64,000 nucleotides of DNA from contig NZ_JAVDSH010000001.1 of the NCBI RefSeq assembly GCF_031455195.1, positions 248,001 through 312,000 of the forward strand, written 5' to 3'. A program made the position numbers and the translations under genes. A model generated the notes under the pieces. That model was not told the DNA's origin. It did no database searches and saw only the letters and a program-made list of their open reading frames with translations. Within the stretch, counting starts at the first letter, position 1. The number at the start of each line of letters is the position of its first letter. Of this stretch, positions 23,307 to 32,392 are shown one piece after another. Source of the DNA: Arthrobacter nitroguajacolicus_D (GTDB taxonomy: Bacteria; Actinomycetota; Actinomycetes; Actinomycetales; Micrococcaceae).

Positions 23307-24239
23307 TTATTTCTTACCCTTGATCTCCACGACGAAGACCAACGGACCGGCAGGTTTACCCTGTGCGGCAGCATTGGCTCCGTAAGCAAGATCAGCAGGA
23401 ATGGTCAGCAGCACCTTGGAACCGACCTTCTGGCCCGTCAGTCCCAGAGTCCAGCCCTTGATGACCTGTGTGAGGCCAAACGTCGCGGCCTCGCCGCGGT
23501 CATAGCTGGAATCGAACTTGGTGCTGTCTTCCCAGCGCCACCCGGTGTAGTTGGCGTCGATCGTGTCGGAGCTCTTCAGTTCATCACCGGAGCCTTCGGA
23601 CAAAACCTTGACGGACAGGCCGGCCGGAGCATCGGTCTTGGGGATCTCTACGGACGGTACGCCCTTGTCGTCGAAGGCCACCTTCGGCAGCTTGCCGTCC
23701 TTGTCCAGTTGATCGGTCTCTTCCTTGCTCAAAAGGCCCGGTGCGTCCTTGGCGGAGGCAATCTTGAACACCACCAGCTGGGTGGATGCAGGAGCCGTGG
23801 CAGAGGCACTGCCCGGAGCGGCGATAGCTACATGGCTGCCCACTTTAGCGCCGACAACCGCGTTGAAAATGAGCTCATTGCCCGTTTTCATCTGCTCGGA
23901 CAGCTCGATCGGCTGGGGTCCGTTTGCGTATCCGTCCTCAAGTGTTTTCCCGTCCGTGCCATCAACGGCTACGTACACGAGTTCGGCAATCTGGCCCGCC
24001 TTGACAGGCTGGCCGTCACCCTCGCTGACCACCTTGACAGTGGGCTCGGTCACCGTCAGTGGTTTGGAGAATTCAATTCCCGGAGCCTTGTCATTGCCGT
24101 TGTCCGTGACCTTCAAGGAGTCAAGCTTTGAGACATCGCCAACGGTCTGGCTGGTGGGCTCGCTGGCCGGAGTTGTTCCTCCTCCGCACGCGGTCATGAG
24201 CAGCAGGGCAGGAAGGAGAATTGCTAGGAGTCGGCGCAC
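23307..24239 (-). CDS. FKBP-type prolyl isomerase lipoprotein
   Basis: A 310-residue exported foldase. The GTG at 24239 gives a short lipoprotein signal (VRRLLAILLPALLL) with lipobox LMTAC at about residues 14-18. A longer in-frame start would put unlikely polar residues first. The C-terminal half is a canonical FKBP domain (SSDTIDANYTGW, KFDSSYDRGEAATFGL, VIKGWTLGLTGQKVGSKVLLTIP, LAYGANA). The middle (about 60-170) looks like a second, degenerate FKBP-like domain (AELVYVAVDG, ELSEQMKTGNELIFNAVVGAKVGS). Anchored outside the membrane, it would help fold secreted proteins. Confidence 0.87.
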   Translation of the reverse strand: MRRLLAILLPALLLMTACGGGTTPASEPTSQTVGDVSKLDSLKVTDNGNDKAPGIEFSKPLTVTEPTVKVVSEGDGQPVKAGQIAELVYVAVDGTDGKTLEDGYANGPQPIELSEQMKTGNELIFNAVVGAKVGSHVAIAAPGSASATAPASTQLVVFKIASAKDAPGLLSKEETDQLDKDGKLPKVAFDDKGVPSVEIPKTDAPAGLSVKVLSEGSGDELKSSDTIDANYTGWRWEDSTKFDSSYDRGEAATFGLTQVIKGWTLGLTGQKVGSKVLLTIPADLAYGANAAAQGKPAGPLVFVVEIKGKK

Positions 24240-24351
24240 AAAAAAGACACTTTCGTCGGGGCAAGGGAGACTTGGAATGACGCACTGCGCATCCAAGCGG
24301 GTGGCCTCTTGGGAAGAAACCACTACTCAGGATAGCCCGTGAAGCTGGGAG

Positions 24352-25716
24352 TCAGCTCATAGAGTCCAGGAGGGCATCCACCCGTTCGTCGACGCTGCGG
24401 AACGGGTCCTTGCAGAGGATCGTCTGGTGTGCGCGGTCATTGAGCTTCAGGTGCACCCAGTCCACGGTGTAGTCACGGCCGAGCTCCTGGGCCCTCCGGA
24501 CGAAGTCGCCACGCAACTTGGCGCGGGTGGTCTGGGGAGGCGCGTCCACGGCGTCCTTCACGTCCGTCTCGGTCACCAGACGGCGTGCTGCCCCACGGGC
24601 CTGCAGCAGGAAGAAGAGGCCGCGCTGCCGCGAAATATCGTGATACGTGAGGTCCAGCTGGGCAATGCGCGGCGAGTCGAGGCTGAGGTTATGCCGGCGC
24701 ATATAGCCGTCCATGAGCTTCTTCTTGATGGCCCAGTCAACTTCGGTGTCGATGGTGCTGGTGTCGCCGCTTTCGATCGCATCCAAAGTCCGCTTCCACA
24801 AATCGAGGATGAGTGGGACATGGGCGTTGTGCGCGCCGTTGGTCGCCACAAAGTCGGTGACCTTCGTCAGGTACTCGCGTTGGATATCAAGGGCCGTCAA
24901 CTGCCTGCCGTTGGCAAGCCTCACCAACGCACGTCCGGTGAGGTCATGCGATATTTCCCTGATGCTTCGGATGGGATTCTCCATCCGCATGTCACGCATG
25001 ATGACTCCGGCTTCGATCATGCGGAGGATGAGGTCAACGGTTCCAACTTTGAGCAGCGCGGAGGTCTCGGACATGTTGGAGTCCCCCACAATCACGTGCA
25101 GGCGACGGTAGAACTCAGCGTCTGCGTGCGGTTCATCGCGGGTGTTGATAATGGGACGGGAACGGGTGGTGGCTGACGACACGCCTTCCCAGATGTGATC
25201 GGCGCGCTGGGAGAACGCGAACGTGGCGCCGTGCGGGGTTTTCAGGACCTTGCCCGCCCCGGCGATCAACTGTCGGGTCACCAGGAAGGGAATGAGGATC
25301 TCGGCCAGGCGGGAGAACTCTCCACGCCTCGGAATGAGATAGTTTTCGTGGCTGCCGTAAGAGTTACCTGCGGAGTCGGTGTTGTTCTTGAAGAGATAAA
25401 CCGTGCCATTGAAGCCCTCCGCCGCCAGCCTTGCCTGGGCCTCGTCCACGAGGTCGTCCAGGATCAGTTCGCCGGCACGGTCATGGGCGATGAGCTGGGC
25501 AAGGTCGTCACATTCGGCCGTTGCATATTCAGGATGCGAACCCACATCCAGGTAAAGGCGCGAGCCGTTGGTCAGGAACACATTTGAGGACCTGCCCCAG
25601 CTGACCACCTTGCGGAAGAGGTATCGAGCCACTTCCTCCGGTGCCAGCGGACGGGAATCCGGGCTGGAATAGGAGATTCCAAACTCCGTTTCGATGCCAA
25701 ATATGCGCTTGTCCAT
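24352..25716 (-). CDS. pafA: Pup--protein ligase PafA
   Basis: PafA uses ATP to activate the C-terminal glutamate of Pup and joins it to lysines of target proteins. The 454-residue protein starts MDKRIFGIETEFG, with the glutamine-synthetase-like catalytic N-terminus (GIETEFGI; acidic metal ligands), and continues through HPEYATAECDD, NNTDSAGNSYGSHENYL and RPIINTRDEPHAD, all shared with Dop. Unlike Dop, it lacks the loop insertion after the first strand. The ATG follows the prcA stop by one base (TGA-G-ATG). Confidence 0.96.
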   Translation of the reverse strand: MDKRIFGIETEFGISYSSPDSRPLAPEEVARYLFRKVVSWGRSSNVFLTNGSRLYLDVGSHPEYATAECDDLAQLIAHDRAGELILDDLVDEAQARLAAEGFNGTVYLFKNNTDSAGNSYGSHENYLIPRRGEFSRLAEILIPFLVTRQLIAGAGKVLKTPHGATFAFSQRADHIWEGVSSATTRSRPIINTRDEPHADAEFYRRLHVIVGDSNMSETSALLKVGTVDLILRMIEAGVIMRDMRMENPIRSIREISHDLTGRALVRLANGRQLTALDIQREYLTKVTDFVATNGAHNAHVPLILDLWKRTLDAIESGDTSTIDTEVDWAIKKKLMDGYMRRHNLSLDSPRIAQLDLTYHDISRQRGLFFLLQARGAARRLVTETDVKDAVDAPPQTTRAKLRGDFVRRAQELGRDYTVDWVHLKLNDRAHQTILCKDPFRSVDERVDALLDSMS

Positions 25717-25717
25717 C

Positions 25718-26425
25718 TCAGGTCTCCTCTGTGAGCATCCGGGTCATATCCTCGGGCAGCAGCCGCCGGAATGCCCTGCGCGATCCGCGGTGGCTTTCGG
25801 AGGCGCGGTACAGCACTGCTGCCTCGACGGCGGTGGCGGGCAGTTCATCCGGTTCCTTGTCTGTCGCCAAGGCGCGCAATGCCAAACGCATGGCCCCGGC
25901 CAGGGTGATTTCCGGCTCCCAAGCCTCACGGACGACGTCGGAGATCTGGTCAGCCAAACCGCCCATGACAACAAAGCCGTTTTCGTCAGCGATCGATCCA
26001 TCAAAAGTAAGCCGGTAGAGGTGATCCTGCTCCCGCGTGGGGCCAACCTCGGCTACGGCCAGTTCAACCTCGAACGGCTTCTGTTCGGCGGTGAACACGG
26101 CACCCAGGCTCTGGGCGTAGACGCTCGCCAGTCCGCGGGCAGTCACGTCTTCGCGATCGTACGAGTAGCCGCGGACGTCAGCGTACCTGACGCCGGCCTG
26201 TCGAAGGCTTTCGAATTCGTTGTACTTTCCCACTGCGGCGAAGGCGATCTTGTCATAAATCTCGCCGATCTTGTGCAGGGAGGGTGACGGGTTCTCGGCT
26301 ATCAAGGCGATGCCATCCGCGCAACTGATGACCACAACGGAACGGCCACGTGCGATGCCTTTCCGTGCGAAGTCCGCACGGTCCTTCATCAGTTGCTCGG
26401 GCGATACATAGAACTGCTGCGTCAT
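25718..26425 (-). CDS. prcA: Proteasome subunit alpha
   Basis: Alpha subunits form the outer rings and gate of the 20S core. The 235-residue protein begins MTQQFYVSPEQLMKDRADFARKGIARG, the alpha-type N-terminal extension and H0 helix, and lacks the N-terminal catalytic threonine. An in-frame upstream ATG lies inside prcB and is not used; the start here follows the prcB stop by one base. The gene order prcB-prcA-pafA matches other actinobacteria. Confidence 0.95.
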   Translation of the reverse strand: MTQQFYVSPEQLMKDRADFARKGIARGRSVVVISCADGIALIAENPSPSLHKIGEIYDKIAFAAVGKYNEFESLRQAGVRYADVRGYSYDREDVTARGLASVYAQSLGAVFTAEQKPFEVELAVAEVGPTREQDHLYRLTFDGSIADENGFVVMGGLADQISDVVREAWEPEITLAGAMRLALRALATDKEPDELPATAVEAAVLYRASESHRGSRRAFRRLLPEDMTRMLTEET

Positions 26426-26426
26426 C

Positions 26427-27236
26427 TCAGGCCTCCCGTCCGGCAATGGCCCGCGACTCAACAATGGCCCCGGCTATGGCCGCCAGGTCCCTTTCGGGAA
26501 CCCGTCGGTGACCAGCGCGATTAACCGTGTACACCACCGGCCAGAGTTGCCGGACAGGGTCCGGTCCACCCGTGGCGGAGTCGTCGTCGGCGGCATCGTA
26601 AAGGGCCTCGACAGCCACTGCGACGGCAGCCTCCTCCGAGAGGTTCGGTTTCCAGAGCTTCTTCAGGGCGCCGCGGGCGAACACGGATCCGGAACCCACG
26701 GAGTGGTGTTCCTGCTCTTCATAGCGGCCGCCCGTGACGTCGTAGGAGAACAAACGGCCTATGCCCGATGAATGGTCGAACCCCGCGAAGAGCGGGATGA
26801 CGGCCATCCCCTGCATCGCCATGGGCAGGTTTCCACGGATCATGGCACCCAGACGGTTCGCCTTACCCACCAAGCTGAGGAGTGTTCCTTCGATCTTCTC
26901 GTAGTGTTCCAGTTCAACTTGGAACAGGCGCGTGATGTCGATGGCCAGGCCGGCTGTGCCGGCGATACCCAGCACGGAGTACTCATCCGCCGGGAACACC
27001 TTCTCGATGTGCCTGCTGGCGATGACGTTGCCCATGGTTGCCCGACGGTCACCCGCCATCAGCACCCCGCCGGCGTATGTCACAGCGACGATCGTGGTGG
27101 CATGTGGGGACGACGGCACGGTGCCTGCGGGTAACAACTGATTGAACGGCAGGAGCTCGGGACGGGATCGTTGGAGATGCTCCGTAAAGGAAGACGTTGC
27201 CTGGTTGGCCAGGGGGCCGGTTGATGGGTCCTGCAT
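26427..27236 (-). CDS. prcB: Proteasome subunit beta (catalytic)
   Basis: Beta subunits carry the threonine protease site. The ATG at 27236 has GGAG 8 nt upstream, giving 269 residues. The propeptide ends at HA46 and the nucleophile is Thr47 in TTIVAVTYAGG. The conserved AGDRRAT, AGTAG, RGNLPMAMQG, VGSGSVFA and DAADDDSATGGPD strings follow. Autocleavage before Thr47 would expose the active site. It is the first gene of the prcB-prcA-pafA unit and lies directly after pup. Confidence 0.96.
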   Translation of the reverse strand: MQDPSTGPLANQATSSFTEHLQRSRPELLPFNQLLPAGTVPSSPHATTIVAVTYAGGVLMAGDRRATMGNVIASRHIEKVFPADEYSVLGIAGTAGLAIDITRLFQVELEHYEKIEGTLLSLVGKANRLGAMIRGNLPMAMQGMAVIPLFAGFDHSSGIGRLFSYDVTGGRYEEQEHHSVGSGSVFARGALKKLWKPNLSEEAAVAVAVEALYDAADDDSATGGPDPVRQLWPVVYTVNRAGHRRVPERDLAAIAGAIVESRAIAGREA

Positions 27237-27314
27237 TGCTGCACTCCTTCGACTCTGCGTTCCGATGCCCGGCGGCCTCACGCGGCCGGGCCGTACAACC
27301 TATGGGGGCTCCGG

Positions 27315-27518
27315 TTACTGGCCACCCTTTTGAACGAACGCCCTGACGAATTCCTCTGCGTTGGATTCCAACACGCCGTCAATTTCGTCCAGGAGGTCAT
27401 CCACGCCCTGCGTCGCCTCCGAGGCTTTCGCTTCGGGTGCTGCCGGCGGAGCCTCCGGGACGTCCACTTCAGTCTCGGTTTCCCGCGACTGCGGTTGTTG
27501 CTGCTCCTGAGCTGCCAT
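27315..27518 (-). CDS. pup: Prokaryotic ubiquitin-like protein Pup
   Basis: Pup is the disordered tag attached to lysines of proteasome substrates. The 67-residue protein ends in GGQ, so Dop must deamidate the terminal Gln to Glu before ligation. It contains the acidic helix that contacts the Arc coiled coil (GVDDLLDEIDGVLESNAEEFV) and a disordered Gln/Glu/Ala-rich N-terminus. GGGAGAAG precedes the ATG. A small hairpin lies between dop and pup. Confidence 0.97.
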   Translation of the reverse strand: MAAQEQQQPQSRETETEVDVPEAPPAAPEAKASEATQGVDDLLDEIDGVLESNAEEFVRAFVQKGGQ

Positions 27519-27537
27519 TTTCTTCTCCCTACTGTCA

Positions 27538-27556
27538 GTCTCCGGGGAACGGAGAC
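27538..27556 (-). promoter_or_regulatory. Hairpin upstream of pup
   Basis: GTCTCCG (27538-27544) and CGGAGAC (27550-27556) form a 7-bp stem with a 5-nt loop, 20 nt before the pup ATG, close to the ribosome-binding site. It could tune pup translation or be an mRNA-processing site. Function unproven. Confidence 0.35.
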
Positions 27557-27635
27557 TTCCTACTGCAATATTGCCACGCTGTGGGCTGTTGCGTACGGCT
27601 TTGACCGGCCGCTGATCCGCCTGTGGCGAACCGCC

Positions 27636-29309
27636 TTAGGCCTTTGCCGGGGGCAAGCTCTGCCCCATCAATTCGGCAAGGAAAGAGCCGGCCTCCTGAT
27701 GACGGTCGAAGAGCGCTCCGGTCAGGGATCGTGTCCCCCTCAAAGGCTCACGGGTGGGCACCCGCTGCAGCTTCCCCAGGCCCGGGACGTCGAAAATCAC
27801 CGAGTCCCAGCTGGCGCCGACAACGTCCTTGCCGTACTTCGTGACGCAGCGCCCGCGGAAGTATGCCCTGGTGTCCGACGGCGGCTCGCTGACCGCCCGG
27901 GCGATGTCGCCGTCGTCGACGATGCGCATCATTCGGTCCCTGGACAGCAGCCGGTAATAGAGGCCTTTCTCCGGCCTGATATCAGCCCACTGCAGATCCA
28001 CCAGCCCCAGCCGGGCGTCATCCCAAGCGAGTCCGTCACGGTTGCGGTACCCCTCCAGGAGTGACTTCTTCGCCACCCATTCCACGGTGGACGCGGCGGC
28101 GTCGAGGTCGGTCCCCAGCGTCGTCAACGTGGACTCCCAATGTGACAACACCCCGTGGGTGTGCCCGTCACCGGTGACCGAATCCGATACCCCTGTTTCC
28201 TGGGCCAGTTTCGAGGCTGCCTCGTAGTACATCCATTGAAGATCGAGGGCGGTCACCCTCCGTCCGTCGATGAGCCTGACCGTGGACGTGAGCGTGGTGT
28301 CATGGCTGACGGCCTGGAGTGCCTGGACCGGCTCATGAACTTCGATTTTCGGTGCCTGCCCGGCCTCTATAAGGCTCAAAACCATGGCGGTAGTGCCGAA
28401 TTTGAGGTAGTTGGAGGCCTGGCTGAGGTTGGCGTCCCCAATGATTACATGGAGCCGCCGGTACTTGTCCGCCGTGGCGTGGGGCTCGTCGCGGGTGTTG
28501 ATGATGGGCCGGCGGATAGTGGTCTCCAGCCCCACCTCCGCCTCGAAGAAATCGGCCCGTTGGCTAATCTGGTAACCGGGCGTCGAACTGTCCTGGCCAA
28601 GGCCAACCCGTCCTGCACCGCAGATCGACTGGCGGGAAACAAAGAATGGGGTCAGTCCCCGGATGATGTCCCCGAAGGGCACCGAACGGGGCATGAGGTA
28701 ATTCTCATGCGATCCGTAGGACACGGATTTGTTGTCGGTGTTGTTTTTGTACAGGTTGATCGGTGGAAGGCTGGCATCGGCGGCGACTTTCCTGACCGTG
28801 GCCAGTGCAACGAGGTCCCCGGCGGCGTCCCACGCAACGGCGTCACGGGGGTTGGTGACTTCCGGGCTCGAGTATTCGGGATGGGCGTGGTCCACGTAGA
28901 GGCGTGCACCATTGCCCAGGACCATGTTCATCAGCAGGGAGCCGGACTCGTCCGCGCCGTCCAGCTCCAGTTCCTGCCGCCCATAGGCCAAGGCCACCGC
29001 TTCGGCGTCGAGCACCGGCGGCTGGTCCGTTAGCTGGCTGGGGTCCGCTGCCGCCCGGTCCAAGGTCCATCCACGTGCGTCATGCAAGGGTTCTTCGTCG
29101 GTGTAATCCCAGCGGGTCTCCGCACCACCGGCAGCGCGTTGGCGGGTCACCGTGGCGTAAGCCTGGATGATCCTGGCCGACATCATGGTGGCGTTCGCGC
29201 CAGGGGCCGATGGGGCGTGGATTCCGTATTCAGTTTCCGATCCCATGACGCGCATTGCGCCGCCTGCGGGTAACTGTCCGGCCGGTGTTCCTTCGACTCT
29301 TGCCGTCAC
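27636..29309 (-). CDS. dop: Deamidase/depupylase of Pup
   Basis: Dop converts the C-terminal Gln of Pup to Glu and also removes Pup from substrates. It shares the PafA fold: SETEYGIH at the N-terminus, HPEYSSPEVTNP, NNTDNKSVSYGSHENYL, RPIINTRDEPHAT. It also has the Dop-specific segment after the first strand (about residues 33-75) absent in PafA. The open frame starts with GTG at 29309, overlapping the arc stop (GTGA), giving 557 residues. An ATG 18 codons later (29255, MRVMGSETEYG) matches the usual start of the family and may be the real one. Confidence 0.93.
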   Translation of the reverse strand: MTARVEGTPAGQLPAGGAMRVMGSETEYGIHAPSAPGANATMMSARIIQAYATVTRQRAAGGAETRWDYTDEEPLHDARGWTLDRAAADPSQLTDQPPVLDAEAVALAYGRQELELDGADESGSLLMNMVLGNGARLYVDHAHPEYSSPEVTNPRDAVAWDAAGDLVALATVRKVAADASLPPINLYKNNTDNKSVSYGSHENYLMPRSVPFGDIIRGLTPFFVSRQSICGAGRVGLGQDSSTPGYQISQRADFFEAEVGLETTIRRPIINTRDEPHATADKYRRLHVIIGDANLSQASNYLKFGTTAMVLSLIEAGQAPKIEVHEPVQALQAVSHDTTLTSTVRLIDGRRVTALDLQWMYYEAASKLAQETGVSDSVTGDGHTHGVLSHWESTLTTLGTDLDAAASTVEWVAKKSLLEGYRNRDGLAWDDARLGLVDLQWADIRPEKGLYYRLLSRDRMMRIVDDGDIARAVSEPPSDTRAYFRGRCVTKYGKDVVGASWDSVIFDVPGLGKLQRVPTREPLRGTRSLTGALFDRHQEAGSFLAELMGQSLPPAKA

Positions 29310-31114
29310 AGGTACTGGCCCGTGTTGGCGGTGGTCTCAATCGACTTGCCCGGTTCCTGCCCGGCCTTACCCTGCACGATGGTGCGGATGTACGTGATCC
29401 GTTCGCCCTTCTTGCCCGAAATCCTGGCCCAGTCGTCCGGGTTGGTGGTGTTCGGCATGTCCTCGTGCTCACGGAACTCGTCCACCACAGCCCGCAGGAG
29501 GTGCTCGATGCGCAGGCCTTTTTGGTGGTTCGTCAGGAGGTCCTTGATGGCGTACTTCTTGGCGCGGTCCACCACGTTCTGAACCACTGCGCCGGAGTTG
29601 AAGTCCTTGAAGTACAGCATCTCCGTATCGCCGTTGGCATAGGTGACTTCGAGGTATTCGTTGGACTTCTCCGTCGAATACATGGCTTCCACGGTTCGCT
29701 GGACCATGGCGTCCACCGTGGCCTGTACGTCTCCCCCATATTCGGCGAGGTCCTGGGCGTGGAAGGGCAGGTCCGTGGTGATGTACTTCCCGAAAATGTC
29801 CGCTGCGGCCTCGGCGTCGGGCCGCTGGATCTTGACCTTGACATCGAGCCGGCCTGGGCGAAGGATCGCGGGATCGATCATGTCCTCGCGGTTCGAAGCA
29901 CCGATGACGATCACGTTATCCAGCCGTTCGACACCGTCGATCTCGCTGAGCAACTGCGGAACGATGGTGGTTTCGACGTCGGACGACACACCGGTTCCGC
30001 GGGTGCGGAACAGCGAATCCATCTCATCGAAGAAGACCACAACCGGGCTACCATCGGACGCCTTCTCACGCGCACGCGCGAAAATAAGGCGGATGTGGCG
30101 TTCCGTTTCACCCACGTATTTGTCGAGCAGCTCGGGACCCTTGATGTTGAGGAAGTAGCTCTTGAGGTCCGTGTTGCCGGCACGCTCGGCGGCACGTGCT
30201 GCGAGGGAATTGGCCACAGCTTTGGCAATGAGCGTCTTGCCGCAGCCCGGAGGGCCGTACAGGAGGATGCCTTTGGGCGCCTTCAGGCCGTGCTCCCGGT
30301 AAAGGTCCGGGTGCAGGAACGGCAGTTCGACGGCGTCGCGGATCTGTTCAATCTGCGGGCCGAGGCCACCGATGTCCTGGTAGGTGATGTCAGGGACTTC
30401 TTCGAGCACAAGGTTCTCCACCTCTGCGCGCGGGACCTTTTCAAGTGCGTATCCCGTGCGTGAATCCAGCGACAAAGCGTCACCGACCTTCAGGTGGATG
30501 TTCTGCAGGGCTCCCGAAAGCCGCACCACGCGTTCTTCGTCGGCCCGGCCGACCACCAGCGCACGGTCCTTGCCGAGCATTTCCTTCAGAGTGACCAGTT
30601 CACCGGCGCGTTCGTAACCCAGCCCGGCAACCACCAGAAGTGCCTCGTTCAGCAGGACTTCCTGTCCGACTGCAAGCTGGTTGATGTTGACCAGGGGGCT
30701 GACGCCCACGCGCATCTTACGGCCGGCGTTGAAAATATCCACCGACTCTTCGGTTGCGGCCTGGCCGGAGCTCCCGGCAGAAGGTTGCTTCCGGGGGTTG
30801 ACCTGCACCACGGTTCCGAAGCTGTAGGGCGGCTGCCCTTCCTGCTCCAAAGCACCCTTCAAGCGGAGGATTTCGGACTTCGCGGCTTCCAGCATGCTGA
30901 CGAGCTTGCCGTTGTTCTGAGTAGCGGCGGCCAGCTGGCGGTCGATGTGGCGGAGCTTGTCCCGGAGGATGTTGATCTGCCGCTCGGCAACAGTCAGTTC
31001 ACTGGAGGCCTCCGACGGTTGCACGGGGGCCAGCCCCCGGCTTCCTGCCTCTTCCGGTGCGGCGTGTCCTTCTTCCGGCGTCTGCCGTCCAAGGTCGTTG
31101 TTTGACGTGTCCAC
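29306..31114 (-). CDS. arc: Proteasome-associated AAA ATPase (Arc/Mpa)
   Basis: Hexameric unfoldase that recognises Pup and threads pupylated proteins into the 20S core. Order in the 602 residues: N-terminal coiled coil (about 40-92) that binds Pup, two OB domains (about 95-240), then the AAA module with Walker A GPPGCGKT (287-294), Walker B VVFFDEMDS and arginine-finger region. The C-terminus is GQYL, the penultimate-tyrosine motif used to dock on the alpha ring. It starts with GTG and its stop overlaps the possible GTG start of dop. Confidence 0.96.
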   Translation of the reverse strand: MDTSNNDLGRQTPEEGHAAPEEAGSRGLAPVQPSEASSELTVAERQINILRDKLRHIDRQLAAATQNNGKLVSMLEAAKSEILRLKGALEQEGQPPYSFGTVVQVNPRKQPSAGSSGQAATEESVDIFNAGRKMRVGVSPLVNINQLAVGQEVLLNEALLVVAGLGYERAGELVTLKEMLGKDRALVVGRADEERVVRLSGALQNIHLKVGDALSLDSRTGYALEKVPRAEVENLVLEEVPDITYQDIGGLGPQIEQIRDAVELPFLHPDLYREHGLKAPKGILLYGPPGCGKTLIAKAVANSLAARAAERAGNTDLKSYFLNIKGPELLDKYVGETERHIRLIFARAREKASDGSPVVVFFDEMDSLFRTRGTGVSSDVETTIVPQLLSEIDGVERLDNVIVIGASNREDMIDPAILRPGRLDVKVKIQRPDAEAAADIFGKYITTDLPFHAQDLAEYGGDVQATVDAMVQRTVEAMYSTEKSNEYLEVTYANGDTEMLYFKDFNSGAVVQNVVDRAKKYAIKDLLTNHQKGLRIEHLLRAVVDEFREHEDMPNTTNPDDWARISGKKGERITYIRTIVQGKAGQEPGKSIETTANTGQYL

Positions 31115-31211
31115 GAATCATCAGCCCCTTCCTGCGCTTAACAAGACCTTAGTCCCGAAAAGCTCAGGGTGCTGGGTGACATTCGGAATGCGGACCCTAT
31201 TGTGACCTTTG

Positions 31212-32276
31212 TCAGTTTGTGACCGTGGGGTCATCCTGGACGTTGGTTCCGGCGATAGCGTCACGTGCGGCGCGCCGGAGTTTCTTGTCCGAAACTGCCC
31301 GCTCCCCTACTGCGCCGGGCGTCCAGGCGTTGAGGTCCTCTTCGCTGAATTCGGTCTTGGAAGGGCGGCGCTTCACTGAGATTCCGGTGACGCCGTCGGC
31401 GAGGCGGCGGGTGACCAGAAGGAAACCAGTGTGGGCCACCATGCGGTGATCCGGCCGAACAGCCAGGCCCTCAAGGTGCCAGCCACGGACCATCGACTCC
31501 CAGGCGTCGGGCTCGGTGAATCGCCCGTCAGCACGGATGGCCTCGGCAGTGCGGGACAGCTGCGTGACCGTCGCTACGTAGTTGATCCAGACGCCGCCAG
31601 GCGCCAGGACGGTAGCAACAGCGTCCAGGCACTCCCAGGGCGCCAGCATGTCAAGCACTACGCGGTCCACGGAACCGGGGGCTTCGGCCTTGACGACCTC
31701 TTCCTGGAAGTCACCCAACGAGATCTGCCAGGCCGGGTGCGGGCCACCGAAGATTGTCTCGACGTTGCCGCGGGCGATGTCGGCGAATTCTTCGCGGCGC
31801 TCAAAGGAATGCAGGTAGCCGCCGTCACCGACAGCGCGAAGCAGGGAAATGGACAGCGCACCGGAGCCCACACCGGCTTCCACGACGCGTGCGCCCGGGA
31901 AAATGTCGGCCATGGTGACAATCTGGCCGGCGTCCTTCGGGTAGACAACGGCCGCGCCACGAGGCATGGACAAGACGAAGTCGGACAGCAGCGGCCTCAA
32001 CGTCTGGTACTGCTGGCCTACGTTGTTGCTGACCACGGAGCCATCCACCTTGCCGATGATCTCATCGTGGTTAAGGAAGCCCCGGTGCGTGTGGAATGCG
32101 CCGCCGACTTCCAGCGTCACAGTGTTCATGCGGCCGCGTTCATCCGTGAGCTGGACCCGCTCGCCAACGCGGAAAGGCCCGCGGCGGCGCCCTGCGCCCG
32201 TCGGCTGCACGGCGGTTCCGGTAGCTGCCTCGTCAGGGCCTGCGCTGGCCTCGGGGGCGGCGGTTTCGCTGCTCAT
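31212..32276 (-). CDS. trmI: tRNA (adenine-58-N1) methyltransferase TrmI
   Basis: TrmI methylates A58 in the T-loop of tRNAs. The 354-residue protein has an N-terminal beta domain (FRVGERVQLTDERGR), the family hallmark SFVLSMPRG-like string (DFVLSMPRGAAVVYPKDAGQIV) and the SAM motif VVEAGVGSGALSISLLRAVG. The ATG at 32276 has GAGGA 8 nt upstream and is preferred over an ATG 20 codons earlier. Association with the arc/dop locus is standard in actinobacteria. The C-terminal 60 residues are a polar extension. Confidence 0.92.
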   Translation of the reverse strand: MSSETAAPEASAGPDEAATGTAVQPTGAGRRRGPFRVGERVQLTDERGRMNTVTLEVGGAFHTHRGFLNHDEIIGKVDGSVVSNNVGQQYQTLRPLLSDFVLSMPRGAAVVYPKDAGQIVTMADIFPGARVVEAGVGSGALSISLLRAVGDGGYLHSFERREEFADIARGNVETIFGGPHPAWQISLGDFQEEVVKAEAPGSVDRVVLDMLAPWECLDAVATVLAPGGVWINYVATVTQLSRTAEAIRADGRFTEPDAWESMVRGWHLEGLAVRPDHRMVAHTGFLLVTRRLADGVTGISVKRRPSKTEFSEEDLNAWTPGAVGERAVSDKKLRRAARDAIAGTNVQDDPTVTN

Positions 32277-32392
32277 GTGGTGTTCCTCGCTCTTGTACGG
32301 CTGGGCCGCGACGTGTTGCTGGCTGGTGGGCGCCAAAAAGCCGTGGGGTTGTTTGCTATGACGGCCGGCATGTAACTCTACCGGCCACGGGG

